Source of the DNA: Rhodopseudomonas sp. BAL398
GTDB lineage: Bacteria; Pseudomonadota; Alphaproteobacteria; Rhizobiales; Xanthobacteraceae
NCBI RefSeq assembly: GCF_033001325.1
Contig: NZ_CP133111.1
Location: forward strand, 1,426,001 to 1,490,000
Direction: 5' to 3'
Length of the DNA stretch: 64,000 bases
Part shown: positions 55,152 through 64,000 of the stretch, in pieces
Layout: each line of letters begins with the position of its first letter
Numbering within the stretch: position 1 is the first letter of the stretch
Translations under genes and position numbers: made by a program
The notes under the pieces: model-generated
Database searches by the model: none
The model's input: only the letters and a program-made list of their open reading frames with translations
What the model was told of the DNA's origin: nothing

Positions 55152-57661
55152 TGGCAGTTTTCGCCGCCCTCCACGGAAAGCTGACCGCCCTGCAGCCGCG
55201 CGTCGTAACGCGCGGCGACCGCCGGGCCGTGGCTTCACGGCTGGGGCCATTTCTGGCAATCCTGCTGCTGGCGGGCGCGGTCGATCTGACCGCCACGACA
55301 CCCGTTTCCGCCCAAAGCTTCAATTATAACCAGCCTCCGGTCCGCCCCAAGACCCCTCGCCCGGCCAATAACGGGCAGATGTTCGTGCAGGCGACCGAGG
55401 TGAATTACGATTACAACAATTCGCGGGTGTCGGCCGTCGGCAACGTGCAGATGTATTTCAACGGCACCACCGTCGAGGCCGACCGGATCGTCTACGATCA
55501 GAAGACCAAGCGGCTACAGGCCGAAGGCAACGTCCGCATGACCGATGTGGATGGCAAGATTACCTATGCCAATCTGCTCGATCTCAGCGACGATTACCGC
55601 GACGGATTCGTCGATTCGCTGCGGGTTGAAACCGCGGACCAGACCCGAATCGCCGCCTCGCGTGCCGACCGCACCGGCGGCAACTACAACGTGTTCCAAA
55701 ACGGCGTCTACACCGCCTGCGCCCCCTGCAAGGACAACCCCAAGAAGCCGCCGCTGTGGCAGGTGAAGGGCGCGCGGATCATTCACGACCAAACCGACAA
55801 GATGCTGTATTTCGAGAATGCGCAGCTCGAATTCTTCGGCGTGCCGCTGGCCTATCTGCCGTATTTCTCGACGCCGGATCCGACGGTTAAGCGCAAGACC
55901 GGATTTTTGATGCCGTTCTATGCGAGCAGCAGCACCTTCGGCTCGGCATTCGAAGTGCCGTTCTATTGGGCGCTGGCGCCGGATTACGACATCACGCTGT
56001 CGCCGCGCTACACCACGACCCAGGGTCTGTTGATGCAGGGCGAGTTCCGGCAGCGGCTGATGGGCGGCGCCTACCAGATCCGCGCCTATGGGATCGACCA
56101 ACAGAGCCAGTCGACCTTCGCCGGACAGCCCGGCGACCGCGCCTTCCGCGGTGGCGTGGAGACCAAGGGCCAGTTCGCCATCAACGACAAATGGGTCTGG
56201 GGCTGGGACGCCGTCGCCCTGACCGACAAGGCGTTCTTCACCGACTATCGGCTATCGCAGTATAAGGATCCCTGGGGCTCGTTCCTGACGCAGTCGACCG
56301 AAGGCGTCTCGCAGCTGTATCTGACCGGCGTCGGCAACCGCAGCTATTTCGATGCCCGCACCATCTACTATCTGGGCTATTCCTCGGCCGACATCCAGGG
56401 CCAGATCCCGATCGTTCATCCGGTGATCGACTATGCGAATGTGCTGGATCATTCGCTGCTGGGCGGCGAATTCAGCTATCTGACGAACTTCACCAGCCTC
56501 AGCCGCGATACCGCGCAGTTCGATGCGATAACCTCAGCCGCCAACAACAGCAGCCTGTGCTCGCTGACCTCGGCCGATCCGACGGCGCGGACACCAGCCA
56601 ACTGTCTGCTGCGCGGCGCACCGGGCACCTACACCAGGCTGACTGCCGAAGCCAAGTGGCGCCGCACCTTTACCGATTCCTACGGGCAGCTCTGGACCCC
56701 GTTCGCCTCGATCCGCGCCGATGCGATCGACTCCTCGATCTCGAATCAGCCAGGCGTTTCCAACTTCCTGCCGAGTGGCGATACCCAGGCGCTGCGGCTG
56801 ATGCCGACGATCGGCCTGGAATATCGCTACCCCTTCATCAACGTCCAGCCCTGGGGCACCACGACGATCGAGCCGATCGCGCAGGTGATCGTGCGGCCGA
56901 ACGAAACCTATGCCGGCAAGCTGCCCAACGAAGACGCGCAAAGCATGACCTTCGATGCCAGCAACCTGTTCAGCGTCGACAAGTTTTCCGGCTATGACCG
57001 GGTCGAGGGTGGCGGCCGCGCCAATGTCGGCGTTCAGGCCACCACGCAGTTCGACCATGGCGGCGCGATCAATGTGCTGTTCGGCCAGTCCTACCATCTG
57101 TTCGGGCTGAACTCCTACGCGGTCGCCGACGCGACCAATACCGGACTCGATTCCGGACTGGCGACGTCGCGGTCGGACTATGTCGGCCGGGTGTCCTACG
57201 CGCCCAACAGCACCTACAAGTTCACCGTGCGGGCGCGACTGGATGAGGCCACGCTTGACGTCAATCGCTTCGAGGCCGAGGCCAACGCGAATTTCAATCG
57301 CTGGTCGGTGAGCATGATCTACGGCAATTATGCCGCACAGCCGGATCTCGGTTATCTGACGCGGCGCCAGGGTATCCTGGGCACCGCGTCGTTCAAGCTG
57401 GCATCGAATTGGGTGGTGACCGGCGGCGCACGCTGGGATCTCGAAGCCAACCAGATCAATCAATATATCGTTGGCGCCGGTTACGTTGACGACTGTTTCG
57501 TGATGGCTCTAAATTACGTCACATCCTACGGCTACACGACCTATGCGACGTCGCCCACGCTCAGTCATTCGGTGATGCTGCAGATCGGGCTGCGAACCAT
57601 CGGCATGAGTGCCGTATCGCAGAATGTGGCGGGCCTCGCGAACGGCGGCATCGGCCAATAG
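55151..57661 (+). CDS. lptD: LPS-assembly protein LptD
   Basis: Encodes 836 residues from the GTG at 55151 (GGAGG upstream; GTG overlaps the lptG stop). A signal sequence ends near VSAQS. The OstA/LptA-like jellyroll (about 60-170: ADRIVYDQKTKRLQAEGNVR) comes first, with Cys residues in TACAPCKDN that should take part in disulphides; the beta-barrel (about 240-836) ends the protein. LptD places lipopolysaccharide in the outer leaflet of the outer membrane, with LptE, which is not seen here. Confidence 0.95.
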   Translation: MAVFAALHGKLTALQPRVVTRGDRRAVASRLGPFLAILLLAGAVDLTATTPVSAQSFNYNQPPVRPKTPRPANNGQMFVQATEVNYDYNNSRVSAVGNVQMYFNGTTVEADRIVYDQKTKRLQAEGNVRMTDVDGKITYANLLDLSDDYRDGFVDSLRVETADQTRIAASRADRTGGNYNVFQNGVYTACAPCKDNPKKPPLWQVKGARIIHDQTDKMLYFENAQLEFFGVPLAYLPYFSTPDPTVKRKTGFLMPFYASSSTFGSAFEVPFYWALAPDYDITLSPRYTTTQGLLMQGEFRQRLMGGAYQIRAYGIDQQSQSTFAGQPGDRAFRGGVETKGQFAINDKWVWGWDAVALTDKAFFTDYRLSQYKDPWGSFLTQSTEGVSQLYLTGVGNRSYFDARTIYYLGYSSADIQGQIPIVHPVIDYANVLDHSLLGGEFSYLTNFTSLSRDTAQFDAITSAANNSSLCSLTSADPTARTPANCLLRGAPGTYTRLTAEAKWRRTFTDSYGQLWTPFASIRADAIDSSISNQPGVSNFLPSGDTQALRLMPTIGLEYRYPFINVQPWGTTTIEPIAQVIVRPNETYAGKLPNEDAQSMTFDASNLFSVDKFSGYDRVEGGGRANVGVQATTQFDHGGAINVLFGQSYHLFGLNSYAVADATNTGLDSGLATSRSDYVGRVSYAPNSTYKFTVRARLDEATLDVNRFEAEANANFNRWSVSMIYGNYAAQPDLGYLTRRQGILGTASFKLASNWVVTGGARWDLEANQINQYIVGAGYVDDCFVMALNYVTSYGYTTYATSPTLSHSVMLQIGLRTIGMSAVSQNVAGLANGGIGQ

Positions 57662-57735
57662 CGTATATTGCGCACACGCGGCGCCGTCGCATTCGGAACA
57701 GGGCAACCTCGAATCGCTGGATACCTGACTTGACC

Positions 57736-58650
57736 ATGACGACGATATTTCGCACTCGTTTCCTCTCCCTGCTGCTGTGCTGCGCCGCGATGCTGATCGC
57801 CGGCACGGTGTCGTCGCAGGCGCAATCCGTCGCCGTGATGGTCAATGGCGAGCCAATCACCAATTTTGACATCGAGCAGCGCAGCAAGCTGCTGCAGATC
57901 TCGACCCACAAGACCCCGAGCCGCAAGGATGTCATCGACGAGCTGATCGACGAGAAAGTCAAACTCAAGGAAGGCAAGAAATACGGCGTCGATCCCAGCG
58001 CCGCGGAGGTCGACGCGTCATTCGCCACCATGGCCTCGCGCCTGCGGATCTCCCCGGAACAGCTGGCCAAGTCACTCGAAAGTCAGGGCGTACGAGCCGA
58101 CACGCTGAAGAGCCGCATGAAGGCCGACATGGTCTGGACCAGTCTGGTGCGCGGCCGGTTCAAGGATGCCCTTCTGGTCGGCGAAAAGGACGTGATGCAG
58201 GCGCTCGGTAGCGACGACAAGCAGGCCACCGACAGCTTCGAATACCAGATGCGGCCGGTGGTGCTGATCGCCCCGCGCGGCGCCAATCTGGAAGCAAGGC
58301 GCAAGGAAGCCGAAGTGCTGCGCGACCGCGTCCAGAGTTGCGCGGAAGCCAACCGGCTGTTCAAGAACATGCGCAATGCCGCGATCCGCGGAACCGTCAC
58401 CAAGACCTCGGCGGATCTTCCTCCGGTGCTTCGCGAATTGCTCGACAAGACTCCGATCGGCCATCTGACCCCGCCCGAGGTCACCAAGCAGGGCATTGAA
58501 ATGGTCGTGCTGTGCAGTCGCAAGCCGACCAAGGCCGACACGCCGAAGATGCGGGAAATCCGCGACAAGATGTATGCCAAGAAATATGAAGCGAAGTCGA
58601 AGGCCTATTTGCGCGATGTGCGCAACTCGGCGATGATCGAGTACCGCTAG
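57736..58650 (+). CDS. SurA-like periplasmic chaperone
   Basis: Encodes 304 residues from ATG 57736 (TTG 57730 is an alternative). A signal peptide (LLLCCAAMLIAGTVSSQAQS) precedes the SurA N-terminal domain: VAVMVNGEPITNFDIEQRSK, DVIDELIDEKVKLKEGKKYG. The parvulin part is reduced: a single rotamase-like region (about 170-260) without the full active-site set. It probably guides outer-membrane proteins such as LptD, encoded just upstream. Confidence 0.85.
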   Translation: MTTIFRTRFLSLLLCCAAMLIAGTVSSQAQSVAVMVNGEPITNFDIEQRSKLLQISTHKTPSRKDVIDELIDEKVKLKEGKKYGVDPSAAEVDASFATMASRLRISPEQLAKSLESQGVRADTLKSRMKADMVWTSLVRGRFKDALLVGEKDVMQALGSDDKQATDSFEYQMRPVVLIAPRGANLEARRKEAEVLRDRVQSCAEANRLFKNMRNAAIRGTVTKTSADLPPVLRELLDKTPIGHLTPPEVTKQGIEMVVLCSRKPTKADTPKMREIRDKMYAKKYEAKSKAYLRDVRNSAMIEYR

Positions 58651-58689
58651 CGCACGCGATACTGCGCGAGAAAGACTCGAGTCAGCGAC

Positions 58690-59688
58690 ATGACACACCC
58701 TCTGGCGCTGACCCTCGGTGACCCCGCAGGCATCGGAGCGGATATCGCGCTGGCCGCCTGGCTACGGCGCAACGAATTGTCGCTGCCGCCCTTCTATCTG
58801 CTCGGCGACCGCGCCTTTCTCGCGCAGCGCGCCAACGCGCTCGGCCTCGACATCGCCTGCGCCGAGGTCCTGCCCGAGCAGGCTGCCGATTGCTTCGCCG
58901 ATGCGCTGCCGGTGGTCTCGACCGGGGTCGGCGTCACGGCGAAACCCGGCGCGCCCGACGATTCCAGCGCGCCCGCCGCGATCGCATCAATCCGTCAGGC
59001 GGTCGCCGACGTCACGGCCGGCCGCGCCAGCGCGGTGGTGACCAACCCGATCGCCAAGAGCGTGTTGTACAAGGCCGGCTTTGCCTTTCCCGGCCATACC
59101 GAATTCCTCGCCGCCCTTGCCGGCGGCGACGGCCCGGCGCCGCAGCCGGTGATGATGCTGTGGAGCGCGCCGCTCGCGGTGGTGCCGGTCACCATCCATG
59201 TGTCGCTGCGCGACGCCATCGCGCAATTATCGACCAAGCTGATCGTCGCGACCGCGCGCATCGTGGTGGCGGCGCTGCGGGATCGCTTCGGGATCGCGCG
59301 GCCGCGGCTGGCGATTTCGGGGCTCAATCCGCATGCTGGCGAGGACGGCGCGCTCGGCAGTGAGGATCGCGCCATCGTGGCGCCGGCGGTAGAAATCCTG
59401 CGCGCCGAGGGCATTGACGCGCGCGGCCCGCTGCCGGCCGACACCATGTTTCATGCCGCCGCGCGGGCGCGCTATGACTGCGCGATCTGCATGTATCACG
59501 ACCAGGCGCTGATCCCGATCAAGACCATCGCCTTCGATGACGGCGTCAACGTCACCCTCGGCCTGCCCTTCATCCGCACCTCCCCCGATCACGGCACCGC
59601 CTTCGACATCGCCGGCAGCGGTCGCGCCAATCCGTCGAGCCTGATCGCGGCGCTGCGGCTGGCGGCGCGGATGGCGGCGACGCCATGA
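58690..59688 (+). CDS. pdxA: 4-hydroxythreonine-4-phosphate dehydrogenase
   Basis: Encodes 332 residues. [18 protein letters not shown] at the start; metal ligands in [23 protein letters not shown] and [14 protein letters not shown]. It oxidises and decarboxylates 4-phosphohydroxy-L-threonine in pyridoxal phosphate synthesis. Its last four bases overlap the start of rsmA (ATGA). Confidence 0.96.
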   Translation: MTHPLALTLGDPAGIGADIALAAWLRRNELSLPPFYLLGDRAFLAQRANALGLDIACAEVLPEQAADCFADALPVVSTGVGVTAKPGAPDDSSAPAAIASIRQAVADVTAGRASAVVTNPIAKSVLYKAGFAFPGHTEFLAALAGGDGPAPQPVMMLWSAPLAVVPVTIHVSLRDAIAQLSTKLIVATARIVVAALRDRFGIARPRLAISGLNPHAGEDGALGSEDRAIVAPAVEILRAEGIDARGPLPADTMFHAAARARYDCAICMYHDQALIPIKTIAFDDGVNVTLGLPFIRTSPDHGTAFDIAGSGRANPSSLIAALRLAARMAATP

Positions 59689-60539
59689 TCGACGATCTGC
59701 CGCCGCTGCGCGACGTCATCAAGCGGCACGATCTGGCGCCGCGCAAAGCGCTCGGCCAGAACTTCCTGCTCGACCTCAACCTCACCACGCGGATCGCCCG
59801 CGCCGCCGGTCCGCTCGAGGATACCACAGTGATCGAGATCGGCCCCGGTCCGGGCGGACTGACCCGGGCGCTGCTGGCGCTGGGCGCCCGGCGCGTGATC
59901 GCTATCGAGCGCGACGAACGCGCGCTCGGCCCGCTGCAGGAGATTTCCGCGCATTATCCCGGCCGGCTCGATATCGTCTGCGCCGATGCGCTGGAATTCG
60001 ATCCGCGGCCATTGCTCAACGGCGAGCGCGCCAAGATCGTCGCCAACCTGCCCTACAACATCGCCACCCCGCTGCTGATCGGCTGGCTCAGTACCGAACC
60101 GTGGCCACCCTGGTACGACGCGATGGTGCTGATGTTTCAGCGCGAGGTGGCGCAGCGCATTGTGGCGGGCGCGGACGACGAGGCCTATGGCCGGCTCGCC
60201 GTGCTGGCGAATTGGCGCGCCGAGACCGCGATGCTGTTCGACATCGCGCCGGCGGCCTTCGTGCCGCCGCCCAAGGTGACCTCCTCGGTAGTGCGGCTGC
60301 TGCCGCGCGCAACACCCGCACCTTGCGACCGCAAGGCGCTGGAGCAGGTCGCGGCGGCGGCCTTCGGCCAGCGCCGCAAGATGCTGCGGCAGAGCCTGAA
60401 ATCGCTCGGCGTCGATCCGGCGCGGCTGGCGGCGGCGGCCGGGGTCGAGGCCTCGCGGCGCGCCGAGACAGTCCCGGTCTCGGGCTTTGTTGCCATGGCC
60501 AATGAATTGACCAATATACGCGGCACAAAATCAAACTGA
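59685..60539 (+). CDS. rsmA: 16S rRNA (adenine1518/1519-N6)-dimethyltransferase
   Basis: Encodes 284 residues. [23 protein letters not shown]-binding [18 protein letters not shown] and the [11 protein letters not shown] catalytic motif show KsgA/RsmA. It dimethylates two adjacent adenines of 16S rRNA in the small subunit. The pairing surA-pdxA-rsmA is a common order in proteobacteria. Confidence 0.97.
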   Translation: MIDDLPPLRDVIKRHDLAPRKALGQNFLLDLNLTTRIARAAGPLEDTTVIEIGPGPGGLTRALLALGARRVIAIERDERALGPLQEISAHYPGRLDIVCADALEFDPRPLLNGERAKIVANLPYNIATPLLIGWLSTEPWPPWYDAMVLMFQREVAQRIVAGADDEAYGRLAVLANWRAETAMLFDIAPAAFVPPPKVTSSVVRLLPRATPAPCDRKALEQVAAAAFGQRRKMLRQSLKSLGVDPARLAAAAGVEASRRAETVPVSGFVAMANELTNIRGTKSN

Positions 60540-60558
60540 CCTAAGGGAGAGACCGACC

Positions 60559-61617
60559 ATGGCGCAGATGCGTCGCCAATCGCTCGTCAAATTCGATGCC
60601 CCGCTGTGCGAGACCATCATCGATACCCCGAAGCCGCAGGGCACCGAGGTGCTGGTGCGGATCGAACGCTGCGGACTGTGCCATTCCGATCTGCACATTC
60701 AGGACGGCTATGCCGATCTCGGTGACGGCAACAAGCTCGATACCACGCGCGGCATGACGCTGCCCTTCACGCTCGGCCACGAGATCGCCGGGATCGTCGA
60801 CGAGGTCGGCCCAGACGCGCCCCAGGATCTGATCGGCACCAAGAAGGCGGTGTTTCCCTGGATCGGCTGCGGCAAGTGCCGCGACTGCCTGGCCGGCGAC
60901 GAGAACCTCTGTGCGCGCAACCGCTTTCTCGGCGTCGCGATCGACGGCGGTTTCGCCACCCACGTGCTGGTGCCGGACGCCAAATATCTGTTGGATTACG
61001 ATCCGCTGCCGATCGACGTCGCCGCCACGCTGATGTGCTCGGGCATAACCGCCTATGGGGCGTTGAAGCGGTTGGTCGATCGGCCGCGCCAACGCAACAT
61101 TCTGCTGATCGGCCTGGGCGGCGTCGGCATGATGGGGCTGTCCTTGGCGCAGGCGAGGTTCAAACAGGACATCTCGGTCGCCGACCTCAATCCGGCGGCG
61201 CGCGACGCCGCGCTCGCGAACGGCGCATCCTTCGCCTACGATCCGTCCGAGCCCAACATCGCCAAGCGCATCTTCAAGGAAACCGACGGCGGCTTCGACG
61301 CCATCGTCGACTTCGCCGGCAATGACAAGTCGATGAATTTCGCCGTGTCCACCGTGGCACGCGGCGGCAAGATCGTGGTGTCGGGCCTGATGGGCGGCAA
61401 TTTCAGCCTGCCGATGGTGCAGTGGATCTACAAGCGGATGACCATCGAGGGCTTCATGGTCGGCACGCTCGACGAGGCCAAGGAGTTGATGGCGCTGGCG
61501 CGCGCCGGCAAGATCAAGCCGACGCCGATGAAGGAAGAGCCGATGGGCGAGGTCCAGAAGTGGATCGATCAATTGCGCGCCGGCAAGGTCGTCGGCCGTA
61601 TCATGCTGAAGAACTGA
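60559..61617 (+). CDS. Zinc-binding alcohol dehydrogenase (MDR family)
   Basis: Encodes 352 residues. Catalytic zinc ligands are in RCGLCHSDLH and TLGHEIAG, structural zinc Cys in GCGKCRDCLAGDENLC, and the NAD(P)-binding turn is IGLGGVGMMG. It oxidises an alcohol or reduces an aldehyde; the substrate is unknown. The 19-bp gap after rsmA, with AGGGAG before the ATG, permits co-transcription. Confidence 0.92.
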   Translation: MAQMRRQSLVKFDAPLCETIIDTPKPQGTEVLVRIERCGLCHSDLHIQDGYADLGDGNKLDTTRGMTLPFTLGHEIAGIVDEVGPDAPQDLIGTKKAVFPWIGCGKCRDCLAGDENLCARNRFLGVAIDGGFATHVLVPDAKYLLDYDPLPIDVAATLMCSGITAYGALKRLVDRPRQRNILLIGLGGVGMMGLSLAQARFKQDISVADLNPAARDAALANGASFAYDPSEPNIAKRIFKETDGGFDAIVDFAGNDKSMNFAVSTVARGGKIVVSGLMGGNFSLPMVQWIYKRMTIEGFMVGTLDEAKELMALARAGKIKPTPMKEEPMGEVQKWIDQLRAGKVVGRIMLKN

Positions 61618-61822
61618 CGCGGCGGCGTGTTGAGCGGCGTTGGCGCACCCCGCCTTCGCCGGCTCTGACCCGATCGAGACGGTCCGGCCCGCAGGCGAGT
61701 TCCACCTCGCGGGTCAGACTTTTGCCCAATCAACTCCGGATTCGTGGCTTATTGCGACCCCATTTTTCGCGCAGAACGGACACTAAGCTTCCTGTTTCAG
61801 CCGAGTTCTACCGGGGGATGAC

Positions 61823-62671
61823 ATGAACAACCGAACCGCGAAATTCGCCGCATGGGCGGTCGTGGCCGCAGGCGTTGCACTGCCGGCGATCACCGCCGCT
61901 CCCGCCCTTGCCGCCGACGAATGTCTCGCCAAACCCAACGCGCCGGCGCCGCAGGGCAGCCATTGGTACTACCGGACCGATCGCACCCAGAATCGTAAAT
62001 GCTGGTATGTCCGAGGCATCGACGAAAAGCCCGCGGCGATTCCGACGGCATCCGCCGAGCCGGCTGCGCCCGAGCCCGCCGCAACGCAGCCGGTGTTGCA
62101 CCCAGGGGTCGCCAATGCGCGGGCCGAATTTGCGCAGGACGCTGTGACGCCCGCCCCCGCTCCGGAAAATGCGCCCGTCGCGCAACCCGCCGAATCACCA
62201 TTTCCGAATCCCGCGGTGGCGCTCAATGCCGAGCCGCAAGTGCAGCCCGCCGCAGCCTGGCCGGATCGGCGCGATACGCTGAGTTCGGCGGATCGCGATC
62301 CGGGCGCAAGCACTGCGACGCAGACCGCAGTACAGGCCGCGCCCGCCGCCGTGGCGGCCGAAACGCCGGCCGAAACCGCCGCCGGCTCCTCGATCCGGAT
62401 GTTGCTCGGTGCACTGGTCACCGCGCTGGCGGTGGCGGGCCTTGCCATCGGAGCGATCGTAAAATTCGGCGGCACCCGGCCCAAGGTCCGGCGTGACGCC
62501 AATGGCCGCCCCGATATCTGGGGCGATGCCTTCCCCGCGGCGCCCTCCCCCGACGCCCGCAGCGAGCCGCAGATGCAGTGGATCAAGGTCGCGCGCCAGC
62601 GCGAGGAAGTGCTCGATCAGAGCAATGAGATCGAGCGATTGCTCTCGGGCGCAGCCAAGCGGTCGGGTTGA
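61823..62671 (+). CDS. Membrane-anchored protein with a Pro/Ala-rich region
   Basis: Encodes 282 residues. A signal peptide (cleavage near ALAADE) is followed by a short Cys-containing domain (ADECLAKPNAPAPQGSHWYY, RKCWYVRG), a disordered Pro/Ala stretch of about 120 residues, one membrane helix (about 192-215, LLGALVTALAVAGLAIGAIV) and a cytoplasmic tail. The WYYRTDR-x6-KCWYVR motif recurs in rhizobial proteins of unknown function. It is not linked to its neighbours. Confidence 0.75.
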   Translation: MNNRTAKFAAWAVVAAGVALPAITAAPALAADECLAKPNAPAPQGSHWYYRTDRTQNRKCWYVRGIDEKPAAIPTASAEPAAPEPAATQPVLHPGVANARAEFAQDAVTPAPAPENAPVAQPAESPFPNPAVALNAEPQVQPAAAWPDRRDTLSSADRDPGASTATQTAVQAAPAAVAAETPAETAAGSSIRMLLGALVTALAVAGLAIGAIVKFGGTRPKVRRDANGRPDIWGDAFPAAPSPDARSEPQMQWIKVARQREEVLDQSNEIERLLSGAAKRSG

Positions 62672-62673
62672 GC

Positions 62674-63333
62674 CTAACGCTCCAACTGCTGTTGCAATTC
62701 GCGCACAAAGGCAGTGAGCCCGGTGCGGCGCTCGCGCTTCAGCCGCTCGGCTTTGAGGATCGACTGCACCTCGGCGAAGGCCTCGTCGAGATCGTGATTG
62801 ATGACGATGTAGTCGTATTCGGCGAAGTGACTCATCTCATGGCTGGCGCGGCTCATCCGACCGCGAATGACCTCGTCGGAATCCTGCGCCCTTGTGTGTA
62901 GCCGCTTTTCCAGATCCGCCGCCGATGGCGGCAGGATGAACACGCTGACGACGTCGTCGCGGGCCTTCTCGCGCAGTTGCTGGGTGCCCTGCCAGTCGAT
63001 GTCGAACAGCACGTCCTCGCCGGCCGCCAATGCGGCTTCGACAGGCGCCCGCGGGGTGCCGTAGCAATTGTCGAACACATTGGCCCATTCCAGCAATTCA
63101 CCGTTGTCGGTCATTGCCTTGAACCGCGGATGGTCGACGAAGTAATAGTCGCGCCCTTCTTCTTCGCCCGGACGCTTGGTTCGGGTGGTCGCCGACACCG
63201 ACATCTTCAAGCCGGACATGCGCGCGATCAGCAGCCGCGACAGCGTCGTCTTGCCGGCGCCGGATGGCGACGACAGCACGAACATCAAGCCGCGCCGCTC
63301 GAGACTTTCGAAGCCGTGCCCCGAGGCCGTCAT
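62674..63333 (-). CDS. gmk: Guanylate kinase
   Basis: Encodes 219 residues; GGAG lies before the ATG at 63333. The P-loop FVLSSPSGAGKTTLSRLL, the GMP-binding SATTRTKRPGEEEGRDYYFV and the lid are complete. It phosphorylates GMP to GDP. It starts 2 nt after the stop of yicC (TGA-CC-ATG), so the two are translated together. Confidence 0.97.
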   Translation of the reverse strand: MTASGHGFESLERRGLMFVLSSPSGAGKTTLSRLLIARMSGLKMSVSATTRTKRPGEEEGRDYYFVDHPRFKAMTDNGELLEWANVFDNCYGTPRAPVEAALAAGEDVLFDIDWQGTQQLREKARDDVVSVFILPPSAADLEKRLHTRAQDSDEVIRGRMSRASHEMSHFAEYDYIVINHDLDEAFAEVQSILKAERLKRERRTGLTAFVRELQQQLER

Positions 63334-63335
63334 GG

Positions 63336-64000
63336 TCACTCCAGATTCTGAACTTGCTCGCGGAACTGCTCGACCACGTTCTTCATCGCCAACCCGGCAT
63401 TGGTCAGGTCGAGGTCGTTCGACTTCGAGCAGCAGGTATTGACCTCGCGGTTGAATTCCTGGGACAGGAAATCGAGCTTGCGACCGACCGCGCCGCCCTT
63501 GGCGAGCATCTCGCGGGCCTGGGCGATGTGGGAGGCGATGCGGTCGAGCTCCTCGCGGATATCGGCCTTGGTGGCGATCATGATGGCTTCCTGATGCAGC
63601 CGGTCGGCGTCGAAACGGTCCGACGAGTCGATCAATGCGGCGATCTGTTCCGCCAGCCGCGCCTTGATCGCCTCCGGCTTGCGTCCGGGCGCCGCCTCGG
63701 CCTTGCTGGCGAGCACCTCGATCTCGTCGAGCCGCAGCGACAGGATCTCGCCCAGCGTCGCGCCTTCGCGCTTGCGCATCTCGACCAGGCTGGCGAGCGC
63801 CTGCGCGAACGCGGCCTCGACGGCGACCCGCGCCGCCTTGTCCTCGGTCTCGTCGCTTTCCGGCTCGGCCACTTCGATCACGCCCTTGATCGCCAGCAGC
63901 CCATCGACGCTTGGCGCCACCGCATCGATCTTGCCGGCCAGTTCGGCGGCGACCTTCAGGATCGAATTCAGCACGTCCTCATTGATGCGGATCGTCGACA
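63336..64000 (-). CDS. yicC: YicC-family endoribonuclease, 5' end outside the window
   Basis: At least 221 residues are read; the frame is open through position 64000, so the N-terminal part is missing. The C-terminal DUF1732 domain is clear: DSSDRFDADRLHQEAIMIAT, KADIREELDRIASHIAQARE, KLDFLSQEFNREVNTCCSKS. YicC-type proteins are endoribonucleases involved in RNA turnover. A shorter internal GTG start at 63974 would leave the protein without its N-terminal domain and is not the true start. Confidence 0.93.
   Translation of the reverse strand, partial: STIRINEDVLNSILKVAAELAGKIDAVAPSVDGLLAIKGVIEVAEPESDETEDKAARVAVEAAFAQALASLVEMRKREGATLGEILSLRLDEIEVLASKAEAAPGRKPEAIKARLAEQIAALIDSSDRFDADRLHQEAIMIATKADIREELDRIASHIAQAREMLAKGGAVGRKLDFLSQEFNREVNTCCSKSNDLDLTNAGLAMKNVVEQFREQVQNLE

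Noticed and set aside
1-64000. CRISPR arrays, tRNA or rRNA genes, insertion sequences, prophage genes
   Set aside because: I looked for regularly spaced repeats, cloverleaf-type sequences, transposase or integrase motifs and phage structural genes and saw none.

Overview
The window is typical chromosome of an alphaproteobacterium of the order Hyphomicrobiales, most likely the Nitrobacteraceae (Rhodopseudomonas/Bradyrhizobium group). The grounds are high GC with strongly GC-ending codons, two repeat families of the kind common in those genomes (one built on a TCTGATGGAATCAGA core, one on CGTCATTGCGA arms), an EcfG-type promoter pair, and gene neighbourhoods such as aspS/selO/rnd, ppx-ppk-hdaA-CDP-alcohol transferase/purM-purN and lptF-lptG-lptD-surA-pdxA-rsmA. 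There is no phage, insertion sequence, CRISPR array, rRNA or recognisable tRNA. Nearly all genes are intact; the yicC gene runs off the right edge.

Layout. 1-9.3 kb: small exported proteins, a FabH-like ketosynthase, a CPBP-type membrane protein, a tyrosine-phosphatase-like enzyme, Kup, a Sel1-repeat protein and a YtjA-like membrane protein; the last two have divergent EcfG-like promoters. 9.3-21.6 kb: a GNAT acetyltransferase with an operator-like palindrome in its promoter, a hotdog thioesterase, a signal-less BtuF-like protein, a LuxR-type regulator, an M20 deacylase, several tiny exported proteins, CreA, an L,D-transpeptidase, a glutathione peroxidase, a NodB-type deacetylase, a DHFR-like protein and a DoxX protein. 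21.8-28.9 kb: housekeeping genes (maeB, aspS, selO, rnd).

28.9-36.7 kb is the accessory part. A glycine-rich autotransporter lies between rnd and a 102-bp, about 94% identical copy of the rnd 3' end, which marks an insertion or exchange event. Next come a histidine kinase/response regulator pair and, divergent from it, a three-gene unit: a MotA/TolQ/ExbB-like channel, a one-TM protein with a predicted periplasmic beta-sandwich domain (YfaP/DUF2135-like), and a two-TM partner. This unit is the best candidate for an undescribed system: it looks like an ion-driven motor whose usual MotB/TolR/ExbD partner is replaced by another type of periplasmic domain.

36.7-52.4 kb: polyphosphate metabolism (ppx, ppk), replication control (hdaA), phospholipid synthesis, purine synthesis (purM, purN with a TTG start), a cold-shock protein, a Crp-like regulator, TerC, ndk, a possible NepR-like small protein, an ABC-F ATPase, a lipoprotein, holC and pepA. 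52.9-60.5 kb: outer-membrane biogenesis (lptF, lptG, lptD, a SurA-like chaperone) followed by pdxA and rsmA in one tightly spaced unit. 60.5-64 kb: a zinc alcohol dehydrogenase, a membrane protein, gmk and yicC.
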